Shown here: positions 46,505 through 55,696 of the stretch, piece by piece | Position numbering within the stretch: position 1 is the first letter of the stretch | How the letters are laid out: the number at the start of each line of letters is the position of its first letter | NCBI GenBank assembly: GCA_021813505.1 | Contig: JAKAKI010000081.1 | Coordinates: forward strand, 91,234 to 155,233 | Direction: 5' to 3' | DNA length: 64,000 nucleotides | Origin: a bacterium | GTDB taxonomy: Bacteria; Zixibacteria; MSB-5A5; WJJR01 | Made by a program: the position numbers and the translations under genes | Notes under the pieces: generated by a model | Told to the model about the DNA's origin: nothing | The model's input: only the letters and a program-made list of their open reading frames with translations | The model's database searches: none

Positions 46505-47023
46505 GGCTTAATCTGAATCGAATATCTGTCGCCCCTCCGGGCTTCGGTTTCTCGGCAATTGAAACCCATGGCTGACGGGCGTGGTGAAGAAGCCATCCGA
46601 AAAGTGGTGGCAGCTGTGTAAGGGGGAGGTTGCTTCGGCGCATAGAGCCGCGCCTCGCAACGACATCACACTGGTCGTTGGCAATGAAACGGCACAGTTG
46701 TCGTTGCGAGGAGCGTCTCCGCCGAAGGCGGAGGGAGCGACGAAGCAACCTCCCCCTTACACAACTGCCGCGATCTCGGGGACAAGTTTTTCAACAGGCC
46801 TTGACGCCATGGAACACTGTCTTTCGCCCCTCCGGGGCTGGTGTCGTATCCCATTCCCGGCAGTGTGGTGTGCCACCGACTTCAAGGTAAGTTGAGGGAC
46901 TATCCCCCTGTGAGATCGCGACACCTGACAAGAGTGCCCGGCTCACCGATGTCGCTACGATCCGGTGTTGCGGACACTCCTGTCCGGCCTTCATCATCAG
47001 GCCATTCAGTCAGCGCTTCACCT
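46505..47023. other. 519-nt gap with a nested fold-back element
   Basis: No gene is supported. A family-1 fold-back element lies at 46579-46800. On both sides of it are related GC hairpins, CGCCCCTCCGGGC (46530) and CGCCCCTCCGGGGC (46828). The element may have inserted into an older repeat. The remaining ~200 nt show nothing I recognise. Confidence 0.6.
46579..46800. repeat. fold-back MITE-like element, copy 2
   Basis: Nearly identical to the element at 4321-4543, with fewer than 20 differences over ~222 nt. It includes the arms GCGCCTCGCAACGACATCAC and GTTGTCGTTGCGAGGAGCG and the ends GGTGAAGAAGCC and TTTTTCAACAGGCC. The two copies are 42 kb apart and in the same orientation. Confidence 0.8.
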
Positions 47024-48370
47024 CTAATCGATATTCTTCTGGCGAACAGTATAGCCGATTGTCGATTCGCCATTGGCCGGAACTGTTACACGCCATTCCG
47101 CAGTCCGGTAGTCTGACTTTTCGTACGGCACGGTCGTCTCCGTAATTGTCCAATCGCCGATTAAATGCTCGATCACGGCAACGGTCACATCAGTTGACTT
47201 GTGATTGCGGAGACGGATCTCGAATTCCTCCTCGACCCCTGGTCCGGATATCTTGCGCAGGGAGAGATGCTTTCGTTCACCCACGACATCGAATGCATTA
47301 CCGAGTCTGGCACGAACCTTCTCGTTCATCGCGGTATGGGCGATTCTGTCCTCACCGATGAATTGGAGCGCGCCATCTGAATCGGCTTTCATCACACGAA
47401 ACTTGCCTCTCGGCAGAGGGATTCCGAGTCCGGCTTCCGGGGAATTGAGGAATTCCAACGAGACCCGCACTTTGCCATCCTCGTAGGTATACGTCCGGTC
47501 GGTCCGTACGGTGGCCGGCTGAAAGAGAGCCAGTTGCTTGGTTTCGTTGTTATGCAACGTTGAGGGATCGGAGAGCGTGTACAAGTGGTACTCGAACAGA
47601 GGCCGCTCCTCCATGCGAGCTGTTATTCCTGCCCTTACCCCCAAGGGATCGGCGATCATGAATGCGGGGCGCAGTTCCTCACGGATCCGATTGACCTCAC
47701 CGGCAACCAGGTTGATTCGTGCCTCAACATAGGTGGCGCCGGACTGATTGTCGATCGACGCCCATCCGGACAGGCGCAACGAGGAGTCCGAACTATCGAG
47801 CACGGCGACGTATTCCGCATGCCAACCAATACGCCCGGTCAGGTAGCTGACCTCGGCGAAAGCGGCACGGCTGAGTTCAGACTGCAGCTTCCAGACCAAG
47901 GTGGGCCGGATGAGCATGCCAGCCGGCAGTGACGGATACTCCACATTGGCGAGTTCGGCACGGGTCAGCGTCGTCAGTCCGCTGTCGCCGTACTCAATTG
48001 TCAGCGACGTGGCATCCGCCGACAGCAGTTTCCCTTCACTGACCCGTCCCTGTTTGGATAGTGCCCGAATCGTCCGACCGAGATAGTTGGCGAGAATCTT
48101 GTCTGCTGAGACCAAGTCGTACCGGTAATTTTGCTCGAGCAGACGCACCCCCATGGTGCTGTCGGGAACCGTGAGTGTTACTGTCGTGGGATCGATGGCC
48201 GACGCCACGTCGGTAAACGGAATTTCCGTGACTCCCTGCTCGAAGATGAGTTTGCGCGTGTCTTTCACCAATGCCAGATCCTGGTTGTACACCGTGATTT
48301 CCACTTCACTTCGGGCTTCCGGCGCGACCATGAGAAGCGCCAGCGCGATCCACATCGCTCGTCCGTTCAT
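47024..48370 (-). CDS. exported DUF4139-domain protein
   Basis: A 448-residue protein with a signal peptide (~1-21). Residues ~22-100 carry the typical start TVYNQDLALVKDTRKL and ~160-445 the DUF4139 beta-rich domain, including VSYLTGRIGWHAEYVAVLD and the late ERKHLSLRKI. Family function is unknown; some members are annotated as mucoidy inhibitor A-like. It is monocistronic, and no neighbour suggests its role. Confidence 0.85.
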   Translation of the reverse strand: MNGRAMWIALALLMVAPEARSEVEITVYNQDLALVKDTRKLIFEQGVTEIPFTDVASAIDPTTVTLTVPDSTMGVRLLEQNYRYDLVSADKILANYLGRTIRALSKQGRVSEGKLLSADATSLTIEYGDSGLTTLTRAELANVEYPSLPAGMLIRPTLVWKLQSELSRAAFAEVSYLTGRIGWHAEYVAVLDSSDSSLRLSGWASIDNQSGATYVEARINLVAGEVNRIREELRPAFMIADPLGVRAGITARMEERPLFEYHLYTLSDPSTLHNNETKQLALFQPATVRTDRTYTYEDGKVRVSLEFLNSPEAGLGIPLPRGKFRVMKADSDGALQFIGEDRIAHTAMNEKVRARLGNAFDVVGERKHLSLRKISGPGVEEEFEIRLRNHKSTDVTVAVIEHLIGDWTITETTVPYEKSDYRTAEWRVTVPANGESTIGYTVRQKNID

Positions 48371-48547
48371 GATTGCCTCCCCCCGCCGATAGCATTGCGG
48401 CGGGCAAGCTTTGTCGCCAATTCAACTGATCGTTCGTTATGGGCGGTCCGGCCGTATCCGTAAACAATACCCGCGAAAGCCGGGTTTAATCCCAGGCCAG
48501 TGCGGTCAGTGACGAGTTGGGCACCGATTCGTCACTCACGGAAGGCG

Positions 48548-48577
48548 TGCGTGTCACTGACTTAAGCCAGTGGCACA
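48548..48577. repeat. short palindromic hairpin
   Basis: GTGTCACTG and CAGTGGCAC flank ACTTAAGC, forming a 9-bp stem with one mismatch in the gap between the divergent DUF4139 and glycosylase genes. Confidence 0.5.
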
Positions 48578-48637
48578 CCTTCGACGGTCTTTGATTTGGG
48601 GAGGGGGCGGTTTAGATTGGGAGTCGGGGGATGACGC

Positions 48638-49528
48638 ATGCCCGAACTTCCCGATATCGTCGTCTATATTGAAGCGCTCAAGAGTCGCGTTATCGATCAG
48701 CCGATTGAGAAGATCGAAATTCGCAATCCGTTCATTCTGCGCACCTTCAGTCCACCAATTGGAACGGCGCACGGGCGGCGGGTTATCGAGCTGAGGCGGC
48801 TTGGCAAGCGCATCGTTCTCGGTCTTGATGGCGGGCTGTTCATCGTCATTCATCTGATGATTGCCGGGCGATTGCGCTGGCGTCCGCCGGGAGCCAAGCC
48901 GGTTGGCGGGAAACTGACGCAGGCGGGGTTTCACTTTCCGATCGGTGTTCTCTTCCTCACCGAAGCGGGGTCCAAACATCGGGCGTCGATTCATCTGGTC
49001 GAGGGTGAAGACGGTCTGAGGCAATTCGACCGTGGCGGGTTGGAGGTATTGGACGCGACCCTTGCAGATTTCGCGGCGCGAGTTCGGGCGGAGAATCACA
49101 CGCTCAAACGCGCCCTCACCGATCCCACACTATTCAGCGGAATCGGCAATTCGTACTCAGATGAGATTCTCCATCGCGCGCGCCTCTCCCCGCTCATGCT
49201 GACCAGCCGAATCGCGGATGATGAAATTGAACGGTTGTTCGACGCCACACGTGACACACTCACCGATTGGACCGAGCGACTGCGTGCGATTTGTGGCAGT
49301 GAGTTTCCCGAGGAGGTCACCGCATTCCGCGAGGGCATGGCCGTGCACGGACGATTCGGTCTCCCCTGCCCGGTCTGTGGCACCACCGTCCAGCGAATCC
49401 GTTACGCCGACAACGAGACCAACTACTGCGCACGGTGCCAGACTGGCGGGAAGCTTCTCGCGGATCGGGCGCTGTCGCGGCTCTTGAAATCGGATTGGCC
49501 GAAGACGGTGGAGGAGTTGGAGGGGTGA
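48638..49528 (+). CDS. mutM: Fpg/Nei-family DNA glycosylase
   Basis: A 296-residue bifunctional DNA repair glycosylase/AP lyase. The catalytic N-terminus is PELPD (family PELPE in Fpg), with the proline acting as nucleophile. The helix-two-turn-helix region LFSGIGNSYSDEILHRA lies near residue 163, and a C-terminal zinc finger near 248-270 has CPVCG and CARC. The D in PELPD and the sequence IVVYIEAL differ from classical MutM and are closer to less-studied Fpg/Nei branches, so 8-oxoguanine specificity is not assured. Confidence 0.88.
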   Translation: MPELPDIVVYIEALKSRVIDQPIEKIEIRNPFILRTFSPPIGTAHGRRVIELRRLGKRIVLGLDGGLFIVIHLMIAGRLRWRPPGAKPVGGKLTQAGFHFPIGVLFLTEAGSKHRASIHLVEGEDGLRQFDRGGLEVLDATLADFAARVRAENHTLKRALTDPTLFSGIGNSYSDEILHRARLSPLMLTSRIADDEIERLFDATRDTLTDWTERLRAICGSEFPEEVTAFREGMAVHGRFGLPCPVCGTTVQRIRYADNETNYCARCQTGGKLLADRALSRLLKSDWPKTVEELEG

Positions 49529-49624
49529 GAGGGGGGGACTGACGCCGGACAATCCGGGCGATGGATTCGCATTGCCGCAATCAACAATTGCTGGCCCGGC
49601 TAGCCCTCGTGACCGAGATCGCGA

Positions 49625-49894
49625 TCAGTGCCAACCCCCATGTGCCAACAGTGTTCGTTGCACTTTTGCATAGGGATATCCAGTCCGCTTGATTACCTGA
49701 TCAAGGAATCTTCCCTTTGAGGGAGCGTCGAGCAAGGCTTGGTGGACCTCCGCTGGGACGCCAAAGTACTGATATACGCTCGCGGTATGAAACTCGACCT
49801 CGAGGGTGCCGGAGTCCGGATCATACCCCACTGACGCAAGACTGCTGGATTGCACTGGAACTCGCTCCACTTGTGCCTCCTCCTCAGTTTTCAT
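49625..49894 (-). CDS. KTSC-domain protein overlapping herA
   Basis: An 89-residue protein built almost entirely of a KTSC domain: SSSLASVGYDPDSGTLEVEF, YQYFGVP, and APSKGRFLDQVIKRTGYPY. The domain is named after its place in some lysyl-tRNA synthetases, and its function is unknown. Its start lies 11 nt inside the end of herA, so it is translationally coupled to the SIR2-HerA pair and may be part of that system. Confidence 0.85.
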   Translation of the reverse strand: MKTEEEAQVERVPVQSSSLASVGYDPDSGTLEVEFHTASVYQYFGVPAEVHQALLDAPSKGRFLDQVIKRTGYPYAKVQRTLLAHGGWH

Positions 49895-51665
49895 GTTTCA
49901 AGCCTTGGCGCCGCCAGTCCGTCAATGCCGCGCTATATTGCACATCCTCTTTCCGCTCCTTGGACCACGCCACGTGGACTTCCGGGTCAGAACTCTTGGG
50001 TCTTGGCTCGGTTAGTGGAAGGCGGATTCGGGTGGGTAGCACTACGGCCTCGCCGATCACTAGCGCTTCTCCCGTGCGGAGCGCGGGCAGGAGTTCGACC
50101 ATACCAGCGAGAGAATCCGGCATGACGGATCTGACACGCGACTGATCATCGCTGTTAGAAAGGCGAAGTGTAAAAAAGGTGCCGCATTGCGACAGAACCG
50201 TCTCGTCCAACTCGGAAGGTCGTTGACTAACAACGACCGCCCCGACCCCGTATTTGCGCCCCTCCTTGAAAACACGCCTCACCGCCCTGGCAGCATAACC
50301 AGCAACGAATTGCTCCCCGGATTTCCTTGGAAGGTAAGAGTGCGCTTCCTCATAGACGAGCAACAGTGGCCGCTGCCTCCCCGTTCCTTCAAGGCTTCGG
50401 CCCCAAAACATACTTTCGAAGAGGATCCTGGTGATCACGCCTACAATAAGGTCCATTACATCTGATGGGACCCCCCCAAGGTCGAGAACAGTGATTGCGG
50501 TCCCGTGATCTATCCAGCTCCGGAGCAGATCGTCAAGATCCAAATCTGAGCCGTTGTACCTCCCGGGATCTAGGAGGAATTCAAACCTCTTATCCTTAAG
50601 TCGCGCTAGGATCTTGTTCAGATTTGAGCCCATGTTGAGAGTCGTGCCTGGATTTGGCTTATATGGCGGCGTGCTGCCTACGCCGGGAGGCTCAAATCTT
50701 GCGGGAGAAAGCGTAGCCGCGTTACCTTCCTCGAGTAAGGCTTCGTCGGTCCTCCCCATGTCTTTGTATGTCACCCTCTCCTGGCGGTCAAAATGATACC
50801 AAAGTTCGCGTAGACCGAACGGGATGGGCGCATCAGCGGTTATCGAGTTGGGGTCGACGAGCCCGGCTTTCAGGTCACTGCAGCGCCGCTGCTTTTCCGA
50901 AGACATGTACGCCCTTATTGCAGATTCCTGGAGTGACTCAGAGGCTTGTCGGCGGTCGATTAGAAACCACGCCAATTCATCGAATGAAAGAGCCCAGTAC
51001 GGGACGACAAGGCGATCAACCGACCCTCCAATTGAGAAGACGCGAGCACGATCTTGGAACGCCGCGCGATACTCGCCATGCGGGTCAACAACCACCACCC
51101 GGGCACTAGGATAGTTCCCCTCCGTGAGTGCTTTAAGCAAACAGGCGATTGCATTCGACTTACCGCTGCCCGTCGAACCAATAACCGCAGCATGTCTGGT
51201 TACCAGCTTATCCAGACTAACAGTCGCGGGCAGATTCGCGGATGTCGCGTGTGAGCCGAGTTGGATTTGGCCGGGACCGCGCTCGCCGTAGATCACGGTG
51301 AGGTCGTGCTCAGTAACGATATGGACTTCGTCTTCAAGAGTCGGGAAAAGGCTCACACCTCGCTGAAAGTCGCGTCTACCATAGGATTCTCCAACGAGCT
51401 GGACCTCCAACCAACGCTGCCCAGCAGGAGGCAACTGTCCGTGGACTTCGGACTGCGGCACCTCCGAGGCGCCTACCATCGAGACAATGCCGTACAGATT
51501 GAGGAATCCCAAAGGGATGCGGACAAATGAACCAATTTGTCCAACCCTGTATGATCGCCCTTCGATTATAGGAATCGACGATGGCAACGCCGGGGAAAGC
51601 TCCACGAGGACCCGCGCCCCAACCACCCTGCGGACGGTTCCCAGGAATGTGACCTCCGACCTCAA
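49884..51665 (-). CDS. herA: HerA-like ATPase of a SIR2-HerA antiphage system
   Basis: A 593-residue hexameric DNA-translocase-type ATPase. An N-terminal HAS-barrel (~1-140) precedes the motor: Walker A GSTGSGKS (163-170), DPHGEYR near 194, Walker B LLLVYEEAH (434-442), and SQRPSELDETVLSQ near 480. In known SIR2-HerA (Nezha-type) defence, HerA assembles with SIR2 and activates NAD+ loss and/or nuclease activity on infection. Its start overlaps the SIR2 stop by 4 nt. By eye it is less GC-rich than the neighbouring genes, consistent with transfer. Confidence 0.9.
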   Translation of the reverse strand: MRSEVTFLGTVRRVVGARVLVELSPALPSSIPIIEGRSYRVGQIGSFVRIPLGFLNLYGIVSMVGASEVPQSEVHGQLPPAGQRWLEVQLVGESYGRRDFQRGVSLFPTLEDEVHIVTEHDLTVIYGERGPGQIQLGSHATSANLPATVSLDKLVTRHAAVIGSTGSGKSNAIACLLKALTEGNYPSARVVVVDPHGEYRAAFQDRARVFSIGGSVDRLVVPYWALSFDELAWFLIDRRQASESLQESAIRAYMSSEKQRRCSDLKAGLVDPNSITADAPIPFGLRELWYHFDRQERVTYKDMGRTDEALLEEGNAATLSPARFEPPGVGSTPPYKPNPGTTLNMGSNLNKILARLKDKRFEFLLDPGRYNGSDLDLDDLLRSWIDHGTAITVLDLGGVPSDVMDLIVGVITRILFESMFWGRSLEGTGRQRPLLLVYEEAHSYLPRKSGEQFVAGYAARAVRRVFKEGRKYGVGAVVVSQRPSELDETVLSQCGTFFTLRLSNSDDQSRVRSVMPDSLAGMVELLPALRTGEALVIGEAVVLPTRIRLPLTEPRPKSSDPEVHVAWSKERKEDVQYSAALTDWRRQGLKHEN

Positions 51666-52948
51666 GCGACCTCGGGCGTATTTGCTGCGTCTTGACTCTG
51701 AACGCCTGAACTCTTAGGCAAGAGCCCCATCAACGGGGGCTGTGGAAGTGGGTAAGAGGCTTCTAGGTACTGCGAGAAACAAACGAAGTCCCCGAGTTTG
51801 AACTGCAACTCGTCCCCGTCCCAATATACTTGGCTGCTCCCCGGATCACCATGGGGTCGAGGATTCCCCCATGGTCCACAGACACCACCGATGCTCGCTC
51901 GGTCCGGGCCGAGAACTGATAGATTCTTGTATTCCCTCCCGTAACCAAGATGCGCTTCCGAAACGACGCGGCAATCATCGCCCGAGACGGACTTGTCCCC
52001 AAACATCAAGGCAGTTGCCGAAAAGCGGGGATTTGATCGTAGGGCTCGGAAAATCGTGTAATTGATGTGTTGATCTGAAAAACTATACCCGACAATCACC
52101 AGATGGCACTCCCCACGAGACACAAATCGAAGCAGTCTATCTTGGTAGGTCATGAAAGGCAGCTTGCGCGATTCGGAGTATTTGTCTCGTGACGGGAAGA
52201 TAGCTATCTCCGTGCCTGCTTCGATCTTCGCCGCGGATCCGCGTACAATCTGACGATCCTCAACGTTTAGGCTCGAGTCGGCGATCCAATTCACTGAGCC
52301 GTGAAGCTTCCAAAGGCGGGTCCACGACCGCGGCGGGCACATCGTGGCCTCCCCAGCTTGGGTCTCAGACTCTACAGCTTCTGGCATGAAGTACGGCCGA
52401 ACTGATCCGACAAATCCGTCAAAGAAGGGAAGTCTCATCCGCTCCATGGCGCATTCCAAGAGCAGGTCGTAATTCGTTGTGAATAACTCTACTGGGGTCT
52501 CTCTCATCGCGTGCAGCACCCTCAACCACCCTGCGAACTGATGGTGCGGCGCCATCCCCTTCGGGGGTTCCCCCTGTACAGCCTTGCTGATGCTCCGGCA
52601 TATTTCGACGTCTAGCAATTTCGCTGCATCACGACCTTTGATCCCCGCATAAACCCTATCCTCGCTCGCTCCGATAAGTTCACGGTAAGCTCTAACCCGA
52701 TCCAATACTTGCTCTACGTTTGCACCTTGGGGCAGTTCCGAACTCACTTGGGTGTAGAAGGCGCTCTGCGGGTTCTTTAGGCTGTCGGCTACAATTGTGG
52801 TTAGCTGAGAGATTCCGGGAAGCCCCACCGCCATAGAGGTACCAGCCCCGAGGAGAAATCCCAGCGGGCGCTTTTGGGATGCGAGTTGCTCACGGAGCTC
52901 GTGCGCAGCACTCAGAGGGTCGTGAACCACCGTAGTGGATTCTATCAT
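51662..52948 (-). CDS. SIR2-domain effector of a SIR2-HerA antiphage system
   Basis: A 428-residue NAD+-hydrolase-type SIR2 protein. Seen: the NAD-binding loop GAGTSMAVGLPG (34-45), TTNYD with N159, LHG with catalytic H216, and VIVGYSFSDQHIN near 285. The C-terminal ~100 residues are of unknown fold. The ATG at 52948 follows TTAGGTAAG; upstream in-frame codons look unrelated. With herA downstream this matches the SIR2-HerA (Nezha) defence pair, where NAD+ depletion aborts phage growth. SIR2 is far longer than sirtuin deacetylases, supporting a defence role. Confidence 0.9.
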   Translation of the reverse strand: MIESTTVVHDPLSAAHELREQLASQKRPLGFLLGAGTSMAVGLPGISQLTTIVADSLKNPQSAFYTQVSSELPQGANVEQVLDRVRAYRELIGASEDRVYAGIKGRDAAKLLDVEICRSISKAVQGEPPKGMAPHHQFAGWLRVLHAMRETPVELFTTNYDLLLECAMERMRLPFFDGFVGSVRPYFMPEAVESETQAGEATMCPPRSWTRLWKLHGSVNWIADSSLNVEDRQIVRGSAAKIEAGTEIAIFPSRDKYSESRKLPFMTYQDRLLRFVSRGECHLVIVGYSFSDQHINYTIFRALRSNPRFSATALMFGDKSVSGDDCRVVSEAHLGYGREYKNLSVLGPDRASIGGVCGPWGNPRPHGDPGSSQVYWDGDELQFKLGDFVCFSQYLEASYPLPQPPLMGLLPKSSGVQSQDAANTPEVA

Positions 52949-52949
52949 C

Positions 52950-53141
52950 TTACCTAACCCGTGGCATTGCTTCCCCGGTGGGTGCCCGGAGGTCCGCAAT
53001 CATTAGGAGATCATTCATTGTGTTCTCAGAGGATATTTCTTTATCGAGTGGCGGCGCGATTACGAGTTTAGCAAGGCTGAAAACGCCGCGTGGTTCATCG
53101 TTGCGACCACCCCACCACATGCGGGCAGGCCCCCTCGCCAT
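52950..53141 (-). CDS. possible small protein upstream of SIR2
   Basis: A 63-codon frame whose stop (TAA) lies one base before the SIR2 start codon. It contains WWGGRNDEPRGVFSLAKL and NDLLMIADLRAPTGEA. The frame is open further back to a GTG at 53213. I recognise no family. The abutting stop/start is suggestive, but this could be a chance open frame in the fumC-SIR2 gap. Confidence 0.25.
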   Translation of the reverse strand: MARGPARMWWGGRNDEPRGVFSLAKLVIAPPLDKEISSENTMNDLLMIADLRAPTGEAMPRVR

Positions 53142-53289
53142 ATCCTTGAGAACATATAGATTCGCGTGCCCGCAACGCAACCATTTTGACGCCGATTCGC
53201 CGATGGAGTGCACGTTACGAAGGCCAGGAGAACAGATGTTAGGAGTTTGTCGTCTCGTAACGCGTGTCGCCCGACGCGTGACTCCAAAG

Positions 53290-53320
53290 CAAAAGCCCCT
53301 TTTGGAGACAGGGGCTTTTG
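53290..53320 (-). terminator. Rho-independent terminator of fumC
   Basis: A perfect 11-bp stem (CAAAAGCCCCT with AGGGGCTTTTG) with a 9-nt loop, followed on the minus strand by a T-rich stretch (GCTTTGG). The T-run inside the stem makes it work in either direction. Confidence 0.85.
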
Positions 53321-53367
53321 TGATCGCGCTGCTCTCCCGCCGAGGCGGTGCGTGCAGAGCACGCACC

Positions 53368-54756
<1,389 letters not shown>

Positions 54757-54935
54757 CGCACACCTCCTTGGCTAATCGTGAAATAGAATGTAAGCCATCA
54801 GGAGTAAGTCAAACGGGTATGGGGAGGCTCGGAATAAAGTGACAGGCGTTCGAACGGACGTTCGATAGGGAAGCTCGCCCTGAAAAGTTCACGCCCATTC
54901 AGTCCCTACCGCGAAGCCCCACGTTTCGTTAGCCC

Positions 54936-55084
54936 CCCGTGAAGAACCCCACCATCCGTCCTGTCCGCTGACGCGGACCGGACTCCTGGTGGGCCACCCA
55001 TGCTCAGTATTGGGAATCTTGGTGGCCCACCAGGAGCGAATCAGCCGAAGGCGGATTCGCGGATGGTGGGGTTCTTCGCGGGAG
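54936..55084. repeat. fold-back element family 2, copy 2
   Basis: Outer arms GTGAAGAACCCCACCATCCG and CGGATGGTGGGGTTCTTCGC, inner arms GACTCCTGGTGGGCCACC and GGTGGCCCACCAGGAGC. Same layout as the copy at 23620-23757, with a slightly longer centre. Confidence 0.8.
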
Positions 55085-55267
55085 GGTTGATCAAGCGATA
55101 CACTTTGGATCTTCTCCTCGTGCCAAGAGCAAGGGGCTAAAAGCCCCTTGCCCTCAACCATGTTGTCTCACCGGACAGAAAGCTGAAAGCCCCCCTGCCT
55201 GATCGCCCACCATCCTTGCGGACAAGGGGCTTTCAGCCCCTTGGCGGATTCACGGGAGGAAAACGAA

Positions 55268-55296
55268 AATCCCGCCTCCGGTTTGGGGGCGGGATT
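55268..55296 (-). terminator. Rho-independent terminator of rpmA
   Basis: AATCCCGCC and GGCGGGATT form a 9-bp stem; on the minus strand TTTCGTTTTCC follows. It starts 24 nt after the rpmA stop. Confidence 0.85.
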
Positions 55297-55319
55297 CGAA
55301 ATCGGTTGGTGCGATTGGC

Positions 55320-55571
55320 TTAGTTCTCGACGCTGGCGATCGTGCGGTGCCTGCCGAGGCGGACGTACTTGACGATCCCATCGACGAGCGCGAACAGGGT
55401 CCAGTCTTTGCCGATGCCGACATTGCGGCCGGCGTGGATTTGCGTGCCGCGCTGGCGCATGAGAATCGAGCCGGCGGTCACGAACTCGCCGCCGTACGCC
55501 TTGGCACCCATCCTCTGGCCGTTCGAGTCGCGGCCGTTACGAGAAGATCCAACACCTTTTTTATGAGCCAT
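55320..55571 (-). CDS. rpmA: ribosomal protein bL27
   Basis: An 83-residue large-subunit protein that reaches toward the peptidyl-transferase centre. Start [20 protein letters not shown] and the segment [19 protein letters not shown] are diagnostic. GCAGGAG precedes the ATG at 55571. It is not beside rplU, its usual partner, but stands alone between clpC and fumC with its own promoter and terminator. Confidence 0.97.
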   Translation of the reverse strand: MAHKKGVGSSRNGRDSNGQRMGAKAYGGEFVTAGSILMRQRGTQIHAGRNVGIGKDWTLFALVDGIVKYVRLGRHRTIASVEN

Positions 55572-55623
55572 TTCAGTCTCCTGCAATCACTCGGGGCCGG
55601 ACATTGGCCGCATCGAGACGGTC

Positions 55624-55652
55624 ATTATAATACAAAGACCCCCGGAGCACAA
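55624..55652 (-). promoter_or_regulatory. rpmA promoter embedded in the clpC terminator
   Basis: On the minus strand a perfect -10 box TATAAT (55624-55629) lies 17 nt from TTGTGC (55647-55652). The spacer coincides with one arm of the clpC terminator hairpin. The expected transcript starts about 45 nt before the rpmA start codon. Confidence 0.6.
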
Positions 55653-55673
55653 GTCGAAGTTCGCCCGGGGGTC
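55637..55673 (-). terminator. terminator of the mcsA-mcsB-clpC operon
   Basis: GACCCCCGG and CCGGGGGTC form a 9-bp stem; TTTGTATT follows on the minus strand. It begins 24 nt after clpC. Confidence 0.75.
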
Positions 55674-55696
55674 CTTAACGTTTACCTCACTTGTGA

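Larger units (their letters stand above)
52949..53367. other. 419-nt gap between fumC and the SIR2 gene
   Basis: Contains the fumC terminator (53290-53320), a possible small reading frame, and presumably the promoter for the defence genes. No hexamers are convincing. Confidence 0.4.
54757..55319. other. 563-nt gap between rpmA and fumC, rich in repeats
   Basis: No gene is supported. It holds fold-back element family 2 copy 2 (54936-55084), hairpins GCAAGGGGCTAAAAGCCCCTTGC (55129-55151) and ACAAGGGGCTTTCAGCCCCTTG (55221-55242), and the rpmA terminator. The fumC promoter should lie near 54780-54850 on the minus strand. Confidence 0.6.

Noticed and set aside
49625..52948. restriction-modification or BREX-type island
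   Set aside because: No methyltransferase, nuclease subunit or BREX/DISARM marker is present; only the SIR2-HerA pair and KTSC gene are seen.
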